From the NCBI RefSeq assembly GCF_004136555.1, contig NZ_NOIT01000010.1, positions 1 through 64,000 of the forward strand: a DNA stretch of 64,000 bases, written 5' to 3'. The stretch comes from Kocuria carniphila. GTDB lineage: Bacteria; Actinomycetota; Actinomycetes; Actinomycetales; Micrococcaceae. Every line of letters begins with the position of its first letter. The first letter of the stretch is position 1. Both the position numbers and the translations under genes were made by a program. The notes beneath the pieces are model-generated. The model searched no databases. It saw nothing but the letters and a program-made list of their open reading frames with translations, and was not told the DNA's origin. Positions 26,856-36,408 of the stretch are shown in pieces.

Positions 26856-27689
26856 CTATCGCGGTTGATCCGCAGCCCGCCAATGACCGGCTTCATGCGT
26901 TAGGTGCCCCGTGTCGAGCATGTCATTCAGCCAGCCCTCCATAGGGTCGAATCCCCACTTCTCGCGGAAGATGTTGGCGTTGCGGGCAATGGACGCCGCG
27001 TGCTGGACCGGCGGAGTCACCGTGGGGTGGTACTGGTGGTAGGCGCAGGCCCGGCCACTCCACCACATGGTCCCTCCGGCCGCGGCCAAGCGCTGGCCGA
27101 AGTCCGTGTCCTCTCCCCCGTACCCCACATAGGCCTCATCGAACCCGCCGATCCGGTTCCAGCTCTCGACCGTGGAGGCGATATTGAGCGACCACAGCAT
27201 TCGGGGATCGGCAGGTTCCAAGGAGTCGCCTGGTGGGATCCGCCGCGCCGGGTGGTCCCGGCCCAATTCCGCTACGCCGCTGGCGGTGTAGTCGGCCTCG
27301 GTCATGCCTTCAGGTAGGTACTTGACCCGGCCGCTGATCACGGCGGTGCGTGTCCCGGTCTCTGCCAACGCGCCCGCGTAGTCGCCGATCAGGTCGCGAT
27401 CCGGTAAACAATCCACGTCCAGCAGCACTACGGCGTCCGCACCGAGTTCCGCTGCCTTGGCCACGCCCGCGTTCCGCGCCACCGCGAGGTGAAGTTCTTC
27501 GGTGGGCTCCATCGCGACGACGACGCCGCGGCCGTTCTTGTTCTCGGCCACCAGGCCAGAGATCTTGGGATCGCCCATGCTCACCACCACGTGGAACTCC
27601 GGCTGGGGCGCCAACCGTGACACCCATCTCAACTGTCGTCGGAGGTGCTCGTGGCGACCGCGGACGATCGTGATCAGCGCGGTTCGCAC
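26856..27689 (-). CDS. Family 2 glycosyltransferase
   Basis: The 277-residue GT-A protein has NAGVAKAAELGADAVVLLDVDC (split region holding the DxD), WSLNIASTVESWNRIGGFDE and GYGGEDTDFGQRL, typical of GT2 enzymes with a GT27-like C-terminal ED motif. The donor and acceptor are unknown. Its start overlaps the preceding gene by 16 bases; it is the last of four coupled glycosyltransferase genes. Confidence 0.88.
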   Translation of the reverse strand: MRTALITIVRGRHEHLRRQLRWVSRLAPQPEFHVVVSMGDPKISGLVAENKNGRGVVVAMEPTEELHLAVARNAGVAKAAELGADAVVLLDVDCLPDRDLIGDYAGALAETGTRTAVISGRVKYLPEGMTEADYTASGVAELGRDHPARRIPPGDSLEPADPRMLWSLNIASTVESWNRIGGFDEAYVGYGGEDTDFGQRLAAAGGTMWWSGRACAYHQYHPTVTPPVQHAASIARNANIFREKWGFDPMEGWLNDMLDTGHLTHEAGHWRAADQPR

Positions 27690-28690
27690 GTCAACGCCAC
27701 ATCGTCGAGTCGTTCAATAGCCTGGGCCGCGCGGCGCGCTCCGCAGTCATAGCGCCAGCGTGCCCAGCCGGAACCTCCGCGTTCCCGCGCGTTCTCCAGG
27801 AGGCTGTGCCACTCATCCGGCTCCGGCCAGTGATCCAGCGCGGTGCACACCCCGGCCTTCTCGAGCGCGCGAGCGGTTGCGTGCTGTTCGTCGAAGGGCC
27901 GCGGCTGTGCGATGACCACTGCGGGCCGGGCCGCCGCGGAGAGCTCTGCCACGGCGTTGTTCCCGGCGTGGCTGACCACCACATCTGCCGCTTGCAGGTC
28001 GGCCCACAGGTCCGGTGACGGGTTGGCAGGGCTGCGCACGGTCCAGTCCCAGTCCGGCGTGGCCAGCCGCGCCCGGTCGATGTCGCTATCGGTGACGTCG
28101 GTGCCGCCGCCGCCCCAGACCACCAGGACCTTGCGCCGGGAATCGGACCGGGCGACGTCGTCAGTGGTTGCTACCGGCGTGACCGCGAGGTGATCGAACC
28201 GCGAGATAGCGCCCGCGAACACGGTTTTCTCGGTCCACTCGCGCGGCCAATAGTCCTCGGCCGACTCCGCCGTCCACGGGGCCACGATCATGGACGCGGC
28301 GTCGTAGGCGTCACGGTGCGTACGGTCCGTACGATTGCCGCGCATGGCCATGACCACCGTGCGAACGCCGAAAAGCCGGGCGAGGAGTGTCACCTCGGCG
28401 GAGGTGTCCGTGACCATGACCGAGAGCTCGGACCCGAGGTACTCGGCCATCAATCGCATACGTTCGCGGTAACCGGCGTGGTCCAACGGCGCCCAGTGCA
28501 TGACGCCGTTCGCCGTGGGATCCACCGGCCTACGGGGAACGTCCATGGGCAGGGTGCACCATTGACCGGGCCAATTCTCCGGGGCCGTCAAGGAACTGAA
28601 TCCGATTACGGGGACCTCAAGTTGACGAGCGATTCCCGTCGCGCGAGTCCGGTGGCCCAGTCCCTGATGGTGAATGTAGTACCCGATCAT
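27674..28690 (-). CDS. GT-B glycosyltransferase (MurG/GT28-like C-terminal domain)
   Basis: From ATG 28690 the protein begins MIGYYIHHQGLGH, a short first strand and GxGH loop of GT-B enzymes. Near the end it has VVVSHAGNNAVAELSAAARP and PFDEQHATARALEKAG, the nucleotide-sugar site of MurG-like enzymes. ATG 28690 forms an ATGA overlap with the upstream gene. The substrate is unknown. Confidence 0.85.
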   Translation of the reverse strand: MIGYYIHHQGLGHRTRATGIARQLEVPVIGFSSLTAPENWPGQWCTLPMDVPRRPVDPTANGVMHWAPLDHAGYRERMRLMAEYLGSELSVMVTDTSAEVTLLARLFGVRTVVMAMRGNRTDRTHRDAYDAASMIVAPWTAESAEDYWPREWTEKTVFAGAISRFDHLAVTPVATTDDVARSDSRRKVLVVWGGGGTDVTDSDIDRARLATPDWDWTVRSPANPSPDLWADLQAADVVVSHAGNNAVAELSAAARPAVVIAQPRPFDEQHATARALEKAGVCTALDHWPEPDEWHSLLENARERGGSGWARWRYDCGARRAAQAIERLDDVALTCEPR

Positions 28691-29748
28691 CGGGCAACCA
28701 GCTCCCGGTACAGGTCCACGTACTGATCCACGGTGGCGTCCAAGGAACACCGAGCGCGAGCGTGCTCGCGTACCGTGGCGCGATCCATGGCCACCACGCC
28801 GTCGAGGGCGCGGGCGGCCGCGGTGACGGTCTGCTCCTCGGTGGCCTCGGGGAGCACGGACCGACCACCCGGTGCCTGCACCACTTCAGCGAGGCCACCG
28901 CGAGCAATCGCCAGCACCGGAGTACCGCATGCCATGCTTTCCGCGGCGACCAGCCCGTAGGGTTCTTCCCACTGCGGAGTCACCAAGCACGCCGCACTGT
29001 GGGAGACCAGGTGATGTAGTTCATCCGGTTCCAGGTGCCCCGCGTAGGTGATGTCCTCCGACAGCAGCGGCTTCAACTGTGATTCGTAGTACTCCTGGTT
29101 GGAGAGTGGTCCCGCGATGCGCAGTTTCCATCCGGCTTCCCGGGCGATCATCGCGGCAAGGTGGGGGGCCTTCTCCGGAACGATACGCCCGGACCAGACC
29201 AGCGAATCCCCGCCCGGTCCCAGGGACCAATGATCCAGGTCCACACCGTTGGGAATCACGCGCGCGGCGGTGACATCGCGCCACATGTGGGCGATCGATG
29301 AACTCACGGCGGCAGTCGTGACACCCGGGCTCAACCGCAGGGCCGGTTCCATCCACGGGGTGTTGGGCGTGTGGAGTGTCGTGAGGAAGGGCTGCCTGAG
29401 TGATTGGGCCATGGCGATGGGCAGGTAGTGGAGCGAGTTGTTGTGGACCACGTCAATGTCATCGCGCTGTGCCAGTGCGGTCATCACCTGCAGGTAGGAA
29501 ATGGTCTCCCGCACTTGCCCCTCGGGTGGCATCGACACGTCGTTGCGAGCCTGTTCACTGAGCGAGACCGGTTCCACGGCCAATTCTTCGGCTTCCAGGG
29601 CCGGATCGCTGCCGGGCGCGGCAAAGACCACCACGTCGATCCCTCGTTCGCGCAGTCCCTTGGCCAGGTACCACGTGAAAGATTCCAGCCCACCGGCAAA
29701 GGGGGCTGCGATCGGGAATCGGTCGTGTGCGAGCAAAGCAATTTTCAT
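28687..29748 (-). CDS. Family 4 glycosyltransferase
   Basis: The protein is a GT-B, GT4-type enzyme with MKIALLAHDRFPIAAPFAGGLE, LVWSGRIVPEKAPHLA and EPYGLVAAESMACGTPVLA, the E(x7)E retaining motif. ATG 29748 is chosen because GGGGAGA lies just upstream and the codon forms an ATGA overlap with the preceding stop. It probably adds a sugar from a nucleotide donor to a cell-surface acceptor (inference). Confidence 0.9.
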   Translation of the reverse strand: MKIALLAHDRFPIAAPFAGGLESFTWYLAKGLRERGIDVVVFAAPGSDPALEAEELAVEPVSLSEQARNDVSMPPEGQVRETISYLQVMTALAQRDDIDVVHNNSLHYLPIAMAQSLRQPFLTTLHTPNTPWMEPALRLSPGVTTAAVSSSIAHMWRDVTAARVIPNGVDLDHWSLGPGGDSLVWSGRIVPEKAPHLAAMIAREAGWKLRIAGPLSNQEYYESQLKPLLSEDITYAGHLEPDELHHLVSHSAACLVTPQWEEPYGLVAAESMACGTPVLAIARGGLAEVVQAPGGRSVLPEATEEQTVTAAARALDGVVAMDRATVREHARARCSLDATVDQYVDLYRELVAR

Positions 29749-30806
29749 GAAGGTCTCCCCGCCACTGCTGTTCGATAAATCTCGTCGTGTGCGCGAGCGA
29801 TCTCTCGTCGCTGCGCCATGCGTTCCTCGCGGGTTGCCCGCCACGGCCCCAGTTTCTCGACCTCGTCCAATGCCGCGGCTATCTGACCCGCCTCCGGCTG
29901 ACCTTCGTCAGTCCAGTCGAAGCTCAAGACACCCGGATGCTGCTGGTGGTAGAACCCCACCGACGGTGCCAGCACGCGGGTACCCAGGTCGTAGCAAGCT
30001 TCGAGCCAGCCCGAATGAGTCCCGAACCGATACGCCAATACGGATAGATCCAGTCCGGCAATGTAGTCCCACAGATCGTCATCGGTGTAGAAGTCGTGAA
30101 CGTGTACTCGGACATCTTCACGTTCCTGCACGGTCCGTAAGAGCTGCGCGACCTCGGCGTTGTAGTGGGTCCCCTCGGAGCGCACCACATCCGTGTGAAC
30201 GTCAATGAGCAGGTTCATGTCCCGGTCGCGAATCTCGTCCAACAGGGTTCGAAGCACCGGCATCGGATTCATGTTGGTGCGCATGCTTTTGAGGTGCAAA
30301 CCCACGGTCACGCAGCGGTGTTCGGGCCGCGGTCGATCCAGCAGGTCGAGGGGCACGATGTGCGGATGCGGGATCACCGTGGCCGTTCGACCCCAGCGCC
30401 GCTCGATCTCGTCCGCCGCACCCCGGGTGAGGGTGATGAGCTGGTCCGCTTGGGGAATCAGGACGTCGAGGGCCGCATCCTGAATTGCGGGATCCACCTG
30501 GTGAGGATTGCGCAGATCATGGACCGTGTAGACGAACGGCTTGGCGTGGGCGTGCAACGCGGACACAATGCGTTCGAGCTCCGCTGGGGCCACGGCATCA
30601 AAGCCGAAATGCAAATGAAAGACATCGAACTGGTGGGCGTGTTCGTTGATCCATTCCACGTCCAACATGACCAGGGGCCACCAGGGCGCACCGGGAACGG
30701 AGCGCTCCGGTGTGGGGTCGGGAAGTCGATAGACGCCGTCCGAGGTGTCGGGGTCGGCCAGGTGTTGGATGTACACGTGTCCGTGCGGTGCTGACGCAAC
30801 CCTCAC
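29745..30806 (-). CDS. GT-B glycosyltransferase, first gene of a four-gene operon
   Basis: The start is GTG 30806 with an AAGGAGG ribosome site 9 bases upstream. The 353-residue product shows HLHFGFDAVAP, PFVYTVHDLRNPH, a central TVGLHLKSMR and LSVLAYRFGTHSGWLEACYDLG, consistent with a GT-B/GT4-like fold. No close family is recognised. It heads a strictly overlapping set of four glycosyltransferases. The 206 bases between it and def carry the divergent promoters. Confidence 0.82.
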   Translation of the reverse strand: MRVASAPHGHVYIQHLADPDTSDGVYRLPDPTPERSVPGAPWWPLVMLDVEWINEHAHQFDVFHLHFGFDAVAPAELERIVSALHAHAKPFVYTVHDLRNPHQVDPAIQDAALDVLIPQADQLITLTRGAADEIERRWGRTATVIPHPHIVPLDLLDRPRPEHRCVTVGLHLKSMRTNMNPMPVLRTLLDEIRDRDMNLLIDVHTDVVRSEGTHYNAEVAQLLRTVQEREDVRVHVHDFYTDDDLWDYIAGLDLSVLAYRFGTHSGWLEACYDLGTRVLAPSVGFYHQQHPGVLSFDWTDEGQPEAGQIAAALDEVEKLGPWRATREERMAQRREIARAHDEIYRTAVAGRPS

Positions 30807-31012
30807 TCGGACGTTCCTCCTTAGGTTCAGACAATTTGGCCCACCGGCCAGTTCAGCCCGTAGAGCGCGCACGACACCACACCCCTGTGGGGGAGATATT
30901 CAGCGGGCTTAATGTTAGCCGGACGAAGGAGCATCCCGTGACATGCCCGGTCTCGCGATATATTGACGTGCGGATCACCCGCCCCCGATTGCACCGCGTG
31001 AGGAACATCAGT

Positions 31013-31582
31013 ATGGCCATTCGCCCCATCGTCATGACCGGGAATCCGGTGCTTCACCGCCCAGCGGCGAAGGTCACCGAGTTCAATGACGAACTGCGCG
31101 AGCTGATAGCGGACATGTACGAGACCATGGACGCGGCTCACGGAGTAGGCCTTGCTGCTCCCCAGATCGGCGTGGGGCTACGCATCTTCACCTACGTCTT
31201 CGACAACGAGGACGGCGTGGCACCTCGCGGCGTGCTCGTGAACCCGGTGCTCACCACGGGAAAGATCTCCGAGCTCGCCCCGGACCCGGATGAAGAAGCC
31301 GAGGGTTGTCTGTCCGTGCCCGGTTATTCATGGCCCTTGAAGCGCGCGGACTGGGTTCGCATTGCGGGCCAGGACGAGAACGGCGACCCCGTCGGATTCG
31401 AGGCCAACGGCTGGTTCGCTCGCGTGATGCAACACGAGTACGACCACCTGGACGGCAAGCTCTACGTGGACCGTCTCAACACCAGATGGGGCAAAAAAGC
31501 CAAGAAGGCCATCAAGAACGAAGCTTGGTCCACCGATTCCACCTGGCTACCCGGTGAGGACGAGGACCCGTTCGGTCACTGA
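31013..31582 (+). CDS. def: Peptide deformylase
   Basis: Def removes the formyl group from new proteins. Motif I GVGLAAPQIG, motif II EGCLSV (metal Cys99) and motif III QHEYDHLDG are present in 189 residues. ATG 31013 follows a GAGGA ribosome site; longer upstream frames lack family similarity. A possible -35 TTGACG lies at 30963-30968. It is convergent with yaaA. Confidence 0.96.
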   Translation: MAIRPIVMTGNPVLHRPAAKVTEFNDELRELIADMYETMDAAHGVGLAAPQIGVGLRIFTYVFDNEDGVAPRGVLVNPVLTTGKISELAPDPDEEAEGCLSVPGYSWPLKRADWVRIAGQDENGDPVGFEANGWFARVMQHEYDHLDGKLYVDRLNTRWGKKAKKAIKNEAWSTDSTWLPGEDEDPFGH

Positions 31583-31663
31583 TCACAGGGAACTGACTCG
31601 AATCGGGCACCCGTTCATCGGGTCCCGGGTCAACGCAGTCCTGGATTGCGCGGCCCATGGCCG

Positions 31664-32446
31664 TTACACGGTCGGGGGATCCAGTACCACGGTGAGCGTT
31701 CCGGCCTTGCGCGCGGTGGGCTCGGTCAGTTCGACCCTCCAGCGCTTACTCAGGGCATCCCGAACGGCATGCACGGTTTCGAACGCGCCGTGCTCGGCCT
31801 CGTACTCACACAGGAACCGGGCCACCAGACCCCGTGTGTACTTCGCGTTGTGGGAGACCACGGAGCGTTTGCCCGCCTCGTTGAGCTGTTCGACGCGCAC
31901 CGCAATGGTCTCCGCCGCGGGCGCCTTCCACGCCGCGGCGTAGGCGGCAGACCGGCAATCCACAATGACCTGATCGGTTGCCACTCGATCCAACACCGGG
32001 GACAGCCGCGGTTTCCACCACGTATTGAGTTTCCCGTGCCGGGGCAGATCCGTGCCCATCGACAGGCGGTACGCGGGAATGTGATCGCTCGGCCGTACCG
32101 CACCCCACAAGGCGGAAATCACCATCAGCGACCGTTCCGCAACCTCGTGTGCGGCCGCGGAGAGAGAATCAGCGTCGAGGGCGTCATAAAGCACCCCGGA
32201 GTACACGGACAGTGCCGGCGCGGTTGGTGCGGTGGGAAGCTCACGGTTGCGAGCGACGTCGGTAGCCAAGGACTCCCCCACGCCCAGGACGGACAGCGCG
32301 TTCTTCTGCCCGCTGACGCGAGCCAGCGTGGTTGCCAAGTGGTCGCGGTCTTTTGTCAGTTCGGGAAAGCTCAGTGTGTCCAATGACACGGGATCGCCGC
32401 TGACGGGAGCGGTCTTGGACTCGGATGGGGGTAGCAGAATCAGCAC
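31664..32446 (-). CDS. yaaA: YaaA family peroxide-stress protein
   Basis: The 260-residue protein starts LILLPPSESK, the family hallmark, and has YSGVLYDALDA, ALWGAVRPSDHIPAYRLSMGTDLP and SHNAKYTRGLVARFL. In E. coli YaaA lowers free iron during peroxide stress and its fold binds DNA; the role here is inferred by family. It is adjacent to rnpB. Confidence 0.92.
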   Translation of the reverse strand: MLILLPPSESKTAPVSGDPVSLDTLSFPELTKDRDHLATTLARVSGQKNALSVLGVGESLATDVARNRELPTAPTAPALSVYSGVLYDALDADSLSAAAHEVAERSLMVISALWGAVRPSDHIPAYRLSMGTDLPRHGKLNTWWKPRLSPVLDRVATDQVIVDCRSAAYAAAWKAPAAETIAVRVEQLNEAGKRSVVSHNAKYTRGLVARFLCEYEAEHGAFETVHAVRDALSKRWRVELTEPTARKAGTLTVVLDPPTV

Positions 32447-32460
32447 CCCAGAAGTCTAGG

Positions 32461-32837
32461 GGACAGGCGGGCCTATGAGCCGGGTTCTGTGCCGCGGCCG
32501 GTTACCCGAGCCGCGGTGGTGACCATCCATCTAGGCCGTGCGTTGCCGCACGGCTCAAGCAGCCTACCCGGGCGCTCGGGCGAGCAGCCCTCGAACGCAC
32601 CCTGCATGGCCTTGCTCCGGATGGGGTTTACCAAGCCGCACCGGTCACCCGGCACGCTGGTGGTCTCTTACACCACCTTTTCACCCTGACCCGCTCGAGG
32701 CGGGCGGTCTATTTTCTGTGGCACTGTCCTGCGGGTTTCCCCGAGTGGGCGTTACCCACCATCCAGCTCTGCGGAGCCCGGACTTTCCTCGAGACGCGCC
32801 TTTCGATGCGCCGCGCGGTCACCCGGCCCGCCTGTCC
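32461..32837 (-). ncRNA. rnpB: RNase P RNA, bacterial class A
   Basis: On the minus strand it begins GGACAGGCGGGCC and ends with the complementary GGCCCGCCTGTCC. It contains the conserved CGAGGAAAGTCCGGGCT (P4/CR-I), AGGGTGAAAAGGTG and GTAAACCCCATCC, and the 3' CTAGATGGATGG element. The length of about 377 bases is typical of actinobacterial RNase P RNA. It lies between yaaA and the zinc-ribbon gene. Confidence 0.96.
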
Positions 32838-32893
32838 AGCGTCGATCCTACCGCGCCGTGCGCGTCCCCCGATTCACGCCGGATCGAACGGCC

Positions 32894-33622
32894 TCACCGG
32901 ACCAACAGCGCGGAACACTCAATACAGGTGGGAATGCTGCCCGCCGGAGTATGGGCGATGGTTTCTGCATCCCCCGGGCTCATGTGCGTACCACACGCTC
33001 CGCAGGTGTCACGTTCGAAGCGCGCGACGGCGATTCGACCACCGCCCCGCGCGTTGCGCAGCGAGTCATATCGCTTGACCAGGGCGTCATCGCCCACCGC
33101 GCTCACCCGTCCGGGTCGTTGCGCGGTGAGCTCCTGGTGGCGTTCCTTCAACGCGGCGAGGTCTTGGTCCCGCTGCGCGACGGCCTCCTTGGCCTGCGCA
33201 TCCGCGGCCCGCAGCAGGGGCAGTTTCTGTTCCCGGTCCGCAGCGACGGCCTCTGCGTGCTCCATTGCTTGGTACTGGGCGTTCTCGGCCTCGCCGCGCT
33301 GCTTGGTGAGCGTGTCGATCTCGTGCTGAATCCCCATCAGGTCCTTGGCGGTGCCACCGTGATTCAGTCGCTCGGTGTCCCGGTCGATCTTGACCTGGAT
33401 CTCCCGCACCTTGGCCTCCGCGGTGTCGACGCCGCTCGCAGCCTCCTTGCCTCGGGCGTCCAATTGCTTGGCCGCCTCAATAGCCTGGGTGCGGCGTGCC
33501 AATAGCGCTTTCACATGCTCGGATTCTTGCAGGGACTTTGCTTTGACCATGATTCCGTGCAGTTCGGAGTCCACCGTTTGCAGGCCCAAGAGCGCGGTCA
33601 AGGCAGGATGTTGCTCGGTCAT
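32894..33622 (-). CDS. Coiled-coil protein with C4 zinc ribbon
   Basis: The first 170 residues are a long coiled coil rich in Ala, Glu, Gln and Lys, followed by a C-terminal zinc ribbon with CGACG and CIEC cysteine pairs. This matches the actinobacterial C4-type zinc-ribbon proteins paired with NIF3. ATG 33622 overlaps the NIF3 stop as ATGA, so they are translationally coupled. The function is unknown. Confidence 0.9.
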   Translation of the reverse strand: MTEQHPALTALLGLQTVDSELHGIMVKAKSLQESEHVKALLARRTQAIEAAKQLDARGKEAASGVDTAEAKVREIQVKIDRDTERLNHGGTAKDLMGIQHEIDTLTKQRGEAENAQYQAMEHAEAVAADREQKLPLLRAADAQAKEAVAQRDQDLAALKERHQELTAQRPGRVSAVGDDALVKRYDSLRNARGGGRIAVARFERDTCGACGTHMSPGDAETIAHTPAGSIPTCIECSALLVR

Positions 33623-34542
33623 GAGGTCTCTCCTGAAGTGAGATTCGGCGTTGAATCGGAGTCGGGTGAGGCTACGCGGAAATCCCACGGGTCGGTGCGC
33701 AGGTCGCTGACGTACACCTCTACGTCAAGTCCCTGGGCGGCGAGCGCTCGCTGCAGGTCTTCGGCTCCCCACGGAAGCCACAGAGCCTCGCTCGCGGAGT
33801 GGGCGGCGTCGATCAGTGCCGGTGTGCCCTTCTCCCCCGGTCCCAGGGCCTGTTCGCGAGCCTCGGATGCGGGGTGATGACGCAGGTCGGCGGTGACGTA
33901 CACGTCCGCACCGGAGGATCGCACCGTGTGGAAGAGCGAGTCGCCGGAGCCACCACACACTGCGATGGTGGTGACCATTCGGTCCGGATCACCGGCGATG
34001 CGCAGCCCCTGGGCAGTACCGGGGATGTTCGTCGCCAGGCGTTGGGCCAATTCTCGTAGCGTGACGCTACGAGTCAGGGTGCCCACTCGACCCAGCCCCG
34101 CGTTCGGGTCCGTGGCGTCCGGGACGAGCGGTGCGGCGTCGTCGGGATTGACCCCCGCCGCAGCGATCAAGGCGTCTGATACGCCTCGACGGGCGGAATC
34201 CGCGTTGGTGTGGCAGGCCAGGAGTGCACAGCGGTTCTCGATCAGGTCGTGGATGACCTTGCCCTTGAAACCCTCGGCCGCAACGGAGGTGACCCCGCGG
34301 ATGAGCAGGGGGTGATGGGTGATCAGCAGATCGGCGTCGAGGGCGATGGCCTCTTCGGCCACCGCGGCGACCGGATCCACCGCAAATTGGATGCGTCGCA
34401 CGGGCTGATCAGGACGGCCCGTGACCAAGCCGGACGCGTCCCAGTCCTCCTGGAGCCGGAACGGCCACAGTGAATCCGCAGCGGCCACCACCTGGGCAAG
34501 CGTGGGAATCGTACGGTCCTGCGATTGAGCCTCAGACGTCAT
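33619..34542 (-). CDS. NIF3-like dinuclear metal-centre protein
   Basis: The 307-residue protein has EDWDASGLVTG, ADLLITHHPLLIRG with metal-binding His residues, CHTNADSA and a late HAASE-type segment written as DAAHSASEALW. It belongs to the NIF3/YbgI family, proposed GTP cyclohydrolase-like or metal chaperone proteins with no settled role. It is the first gene of the pair with the zinc-ribbon protein. Confidence 0.92.
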   Translation of the reverse strand: MTSEAQSQDRTIPTLAQVVAAADSLWPFRLQEDWDASGLVTGRPDQPVRRIQFAVDPVAAVAEEAIALDADLLITHHPLLIRGVTSVAAEGFKGKVIHDLIENRCALLACHTNADSARRGVSDALIAAAGVNPDDAAPLVPDATDPNAGLGRVGTLTRSVTLRELAQRLATNIPGTAQGLRIAGDPDRMVTTIAVCGGSGDSLFHTVRSSGADVYVTADLRHHPASEAREQALGPGEKGTPALIDAAHSASEALWLPWGAEDLQRALAAQGLDVEVYVSDLRTDPWDFRVASPDSDSTPNLTSGETS

Positions 34543-34612
34543 GGAACCATCCTAGGAGCGACGGCAACTTCCGGCGCGGGAATTGTGCGGCGGTTTGCGC
34601 GTTATATGGACT

Positions 34613-35152
34613 ATGAGTTCTTCCTCAACCGAAACCTTTGTGCTCGCCGGCGGTTGCTTCTGGTGCCTGGATGCCGTCTACCGCCGTGTTCGCGGTGTGC
34701 TGGATGTCCGCAGTGTGTACACCGGAGGCCAGACCGAACACCCCGATTACGAATCCGTGTGCTCCGGCACCACAGGTCACGCTGAAGCCGTGGTGGTCAC
34801 CTTCGACCCCATGATCGTTCCGGCTGACGTGATCCTGGACCTGTTCTTCACCGGTCACGATCCGACCACGTTGAATCGGCAAGGTTACGACGTTGGCACG
34901 CAGTACCGCTCCGCAATGTTCCCCGCCAACGAGCAGCAGCGCACACTGTTCGAACAGGCCATCAACAAGGCACAGCCGCTGTTCCAGGACCCGATCGTCA
35001 CGACCATCGAGGAACCGCAGAAGCTGTGGGAGGCCGAGGATTTCCACCAGGACTTCTACGGCAACCAGCCGTTCAACGGCTACTGCCAGGTGATCATCAA
35101 CCCCAAGCTGGCCAAGGTCCGCAAAGATTACGCTGTATGGCTAACTCACTGA
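34613..35152 (+). CDS. msrA: Peptide methionine-S-sulfoxide reductase A
   Basis: MsrA repairs oxidised methionine. The catalytic GCFWC motif (Cys15) lies near the start, with VYTGGQTEHPDYESVCSGTTGHAEAV and DPTTLNRQGYDVGTQYRS following. ATG 34613 gives 179 residues. It diverges from the NIF3 gene. Confidence 0.95.
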   Translation: MSSSSTETFVLAGGCFWCLDAVYRRVRGVLDVRSVYTGGQTEHPDYESVCSGTTGHAEAVVVTFDPMIVPADVILDLFFTGHDPTTLNRQGYDVGTQYRSAMFPANEQQRTLFEQAINKAQPLFQDPIVTTIEEPQKLWEAEDFHQDFYGNQPFNGYCQVIINPKLAKVRKDYAVWLTH

Positions 35153-35238
35153 GATCCACCCAACACCGGCGCTAGGCTGAAAATCAGTTCTGTGCTGACA
35201 CACCTCCGAGCACGAATCTACGACAGGAGAGAACATCC

Positions 35239-36174
35239 ATGGGCAAGATTTATGACAACGTCACCGAGATCGTCGGCGGCACTCCCCTGGTCCGCTTGAA
35301 CCAGCTGGACAAGGACCTTCCCGGCAACGTTGCCGTCAAGCTCGAGTTCTACAACCCCGCCAACTCGGTCAAGGACCGGATCGGTAAGGCCATCATCGAC
35401 GCCGCCGAGGCCTCCGGTGAACTCAAGCCCGGCGGCACCGTGGTGGAAGGCACTTCCGGTAACACCGGTATCGCCCTGGCCATGGTGGGCGCGGCCCGCG
35501 GTTACAAGGTCATCCTGACCATGCCCGAGACCATGTCCACCGAGCGTCGCGTCATGCTGCGCGCTTACGGTGCGGAGATCGTGCTGACCCCGGGTGCCGA
35601 AGGTATGCGCGGTGCTGTGGACAAGGCCCAGGAGATTGTCGATGCCTCGGACAACGCTGTGCTGGCCCGTCAGTTCGCCAATCCCGCGAACGTGGATGTC
35701 CACTACGGCACCACCGGCCCGGAAATCTGGGAAGATACCTCAGGCCAGGTGGACGTGTTCGTGGCTGGCATCGGAACCGGCGGGACCATTTCCGGAGCAG
35801 GTAAATACTTGCGCGAGCAGAAGCCTGACATCCGTCTGGTAGCGGTTGAGCCCGCCGATTCCCCGCTACTGACCGAGGGCAAGGCCGGTCCCCACAAGAT
35901 CCAGGGTCTCGGCGCAAACTTCATTCCCGACATCCTCGACCGCGACATCTACGACGACGTCTACGACGTCACCGTGGAAGACTCCGTGTCCACCGCTCGT
36001 GATCTGGGTTCCCGAGAAGGCATCCTGGGCGGCATCTCGTCCGGAGCCATCGTGTGGGCCGCCCTTGAGGAAGCCGCAAAGGAAGAGAACCGCGACAAGT
36101 TGATCGTGGCGGTCGTGTGCGACTTCGGTGAGCGCTACATCTCCACCATCCTCTACGAAGACATCCGCGGCTGA
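35239..36174 (+). CDS. cysK: Cysteine synthase A (O-acetylserine sulfhydrylase)
   Basis: CysK makes cysteine from O-acetylserine and sulfide. The 311-residue protein has the PLP lysine in NSVKDRIG (Lys45), the phosphate loop GTSGNTG and the GIGTGGTISG loop. AGGAGAG precedes ATG 35239. cysE follows downstream after a terminator, so the two cysteine genes are adjacent but separately terminated. Confidence 0.97.
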   Translation: MGKIYDNVTEIVGGTPLVRLNQLDKDLPGNVAVKLEFYNPANSVKDRIGKAIIDAAEASGELKPGGTVVEGTSGNTGIALAMVGAARGYKVILTMPETMSTERRVMLRAYGAEIVLTPGAEGMRGAVDKAQEIVDASDNAVLARQFANPANVDVHYGTTGPEIWEDTSGQVDVFVAGIGTGGTISGAGKYLREQKPDIRLVAVEPADSPLLTEGKAGPHKIQGLGANFIPDILDRDIYDDVYDVTVEDSVSTARDLGSREGILGGISSGAIVWAALEEAAKEENRDKLIVAVVCDFGERYISTILYEDIRG

Positions 36175-36198
36175 TTCGACCCCACTTCGCATGATTTG

Positions 36199-36250
36199 AA
36201 AACACACGCGCGGCGGGCGGCCCACAAGGTCGCTGCCGCGCGTGTGTTTT
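36199..36250. terminator. Terminator after cysK
   Basis: AAAACACACGCGCGGC (36199-36214) pairs with 36235-36250, ending in TTTT on the plus strand. It lies 25 bases after the cysK stop. Confidence 0.9.
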
Positions 36251-36408
36251 CGCATCCTCCCCGTCATGACCTGTGCAAACTCGTGCCCAGGGTCGGGCGG
36301 GAATAGCATGAAGGTTCTGTAGCGTTGGCACGAAGGACGCCCCGGCGTCAGCTACATCACGAGATCATTGGGCCCTGACACGGGGCGGAGCAGAAGAGGT
36401 ACGGACAC

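Noticed and set aside
11900-31000. Integrated phage or transposon
   Set aside because: Gene content looks accessory, but no integrase, transposase, terminal repeats or phage structural genes were seen.
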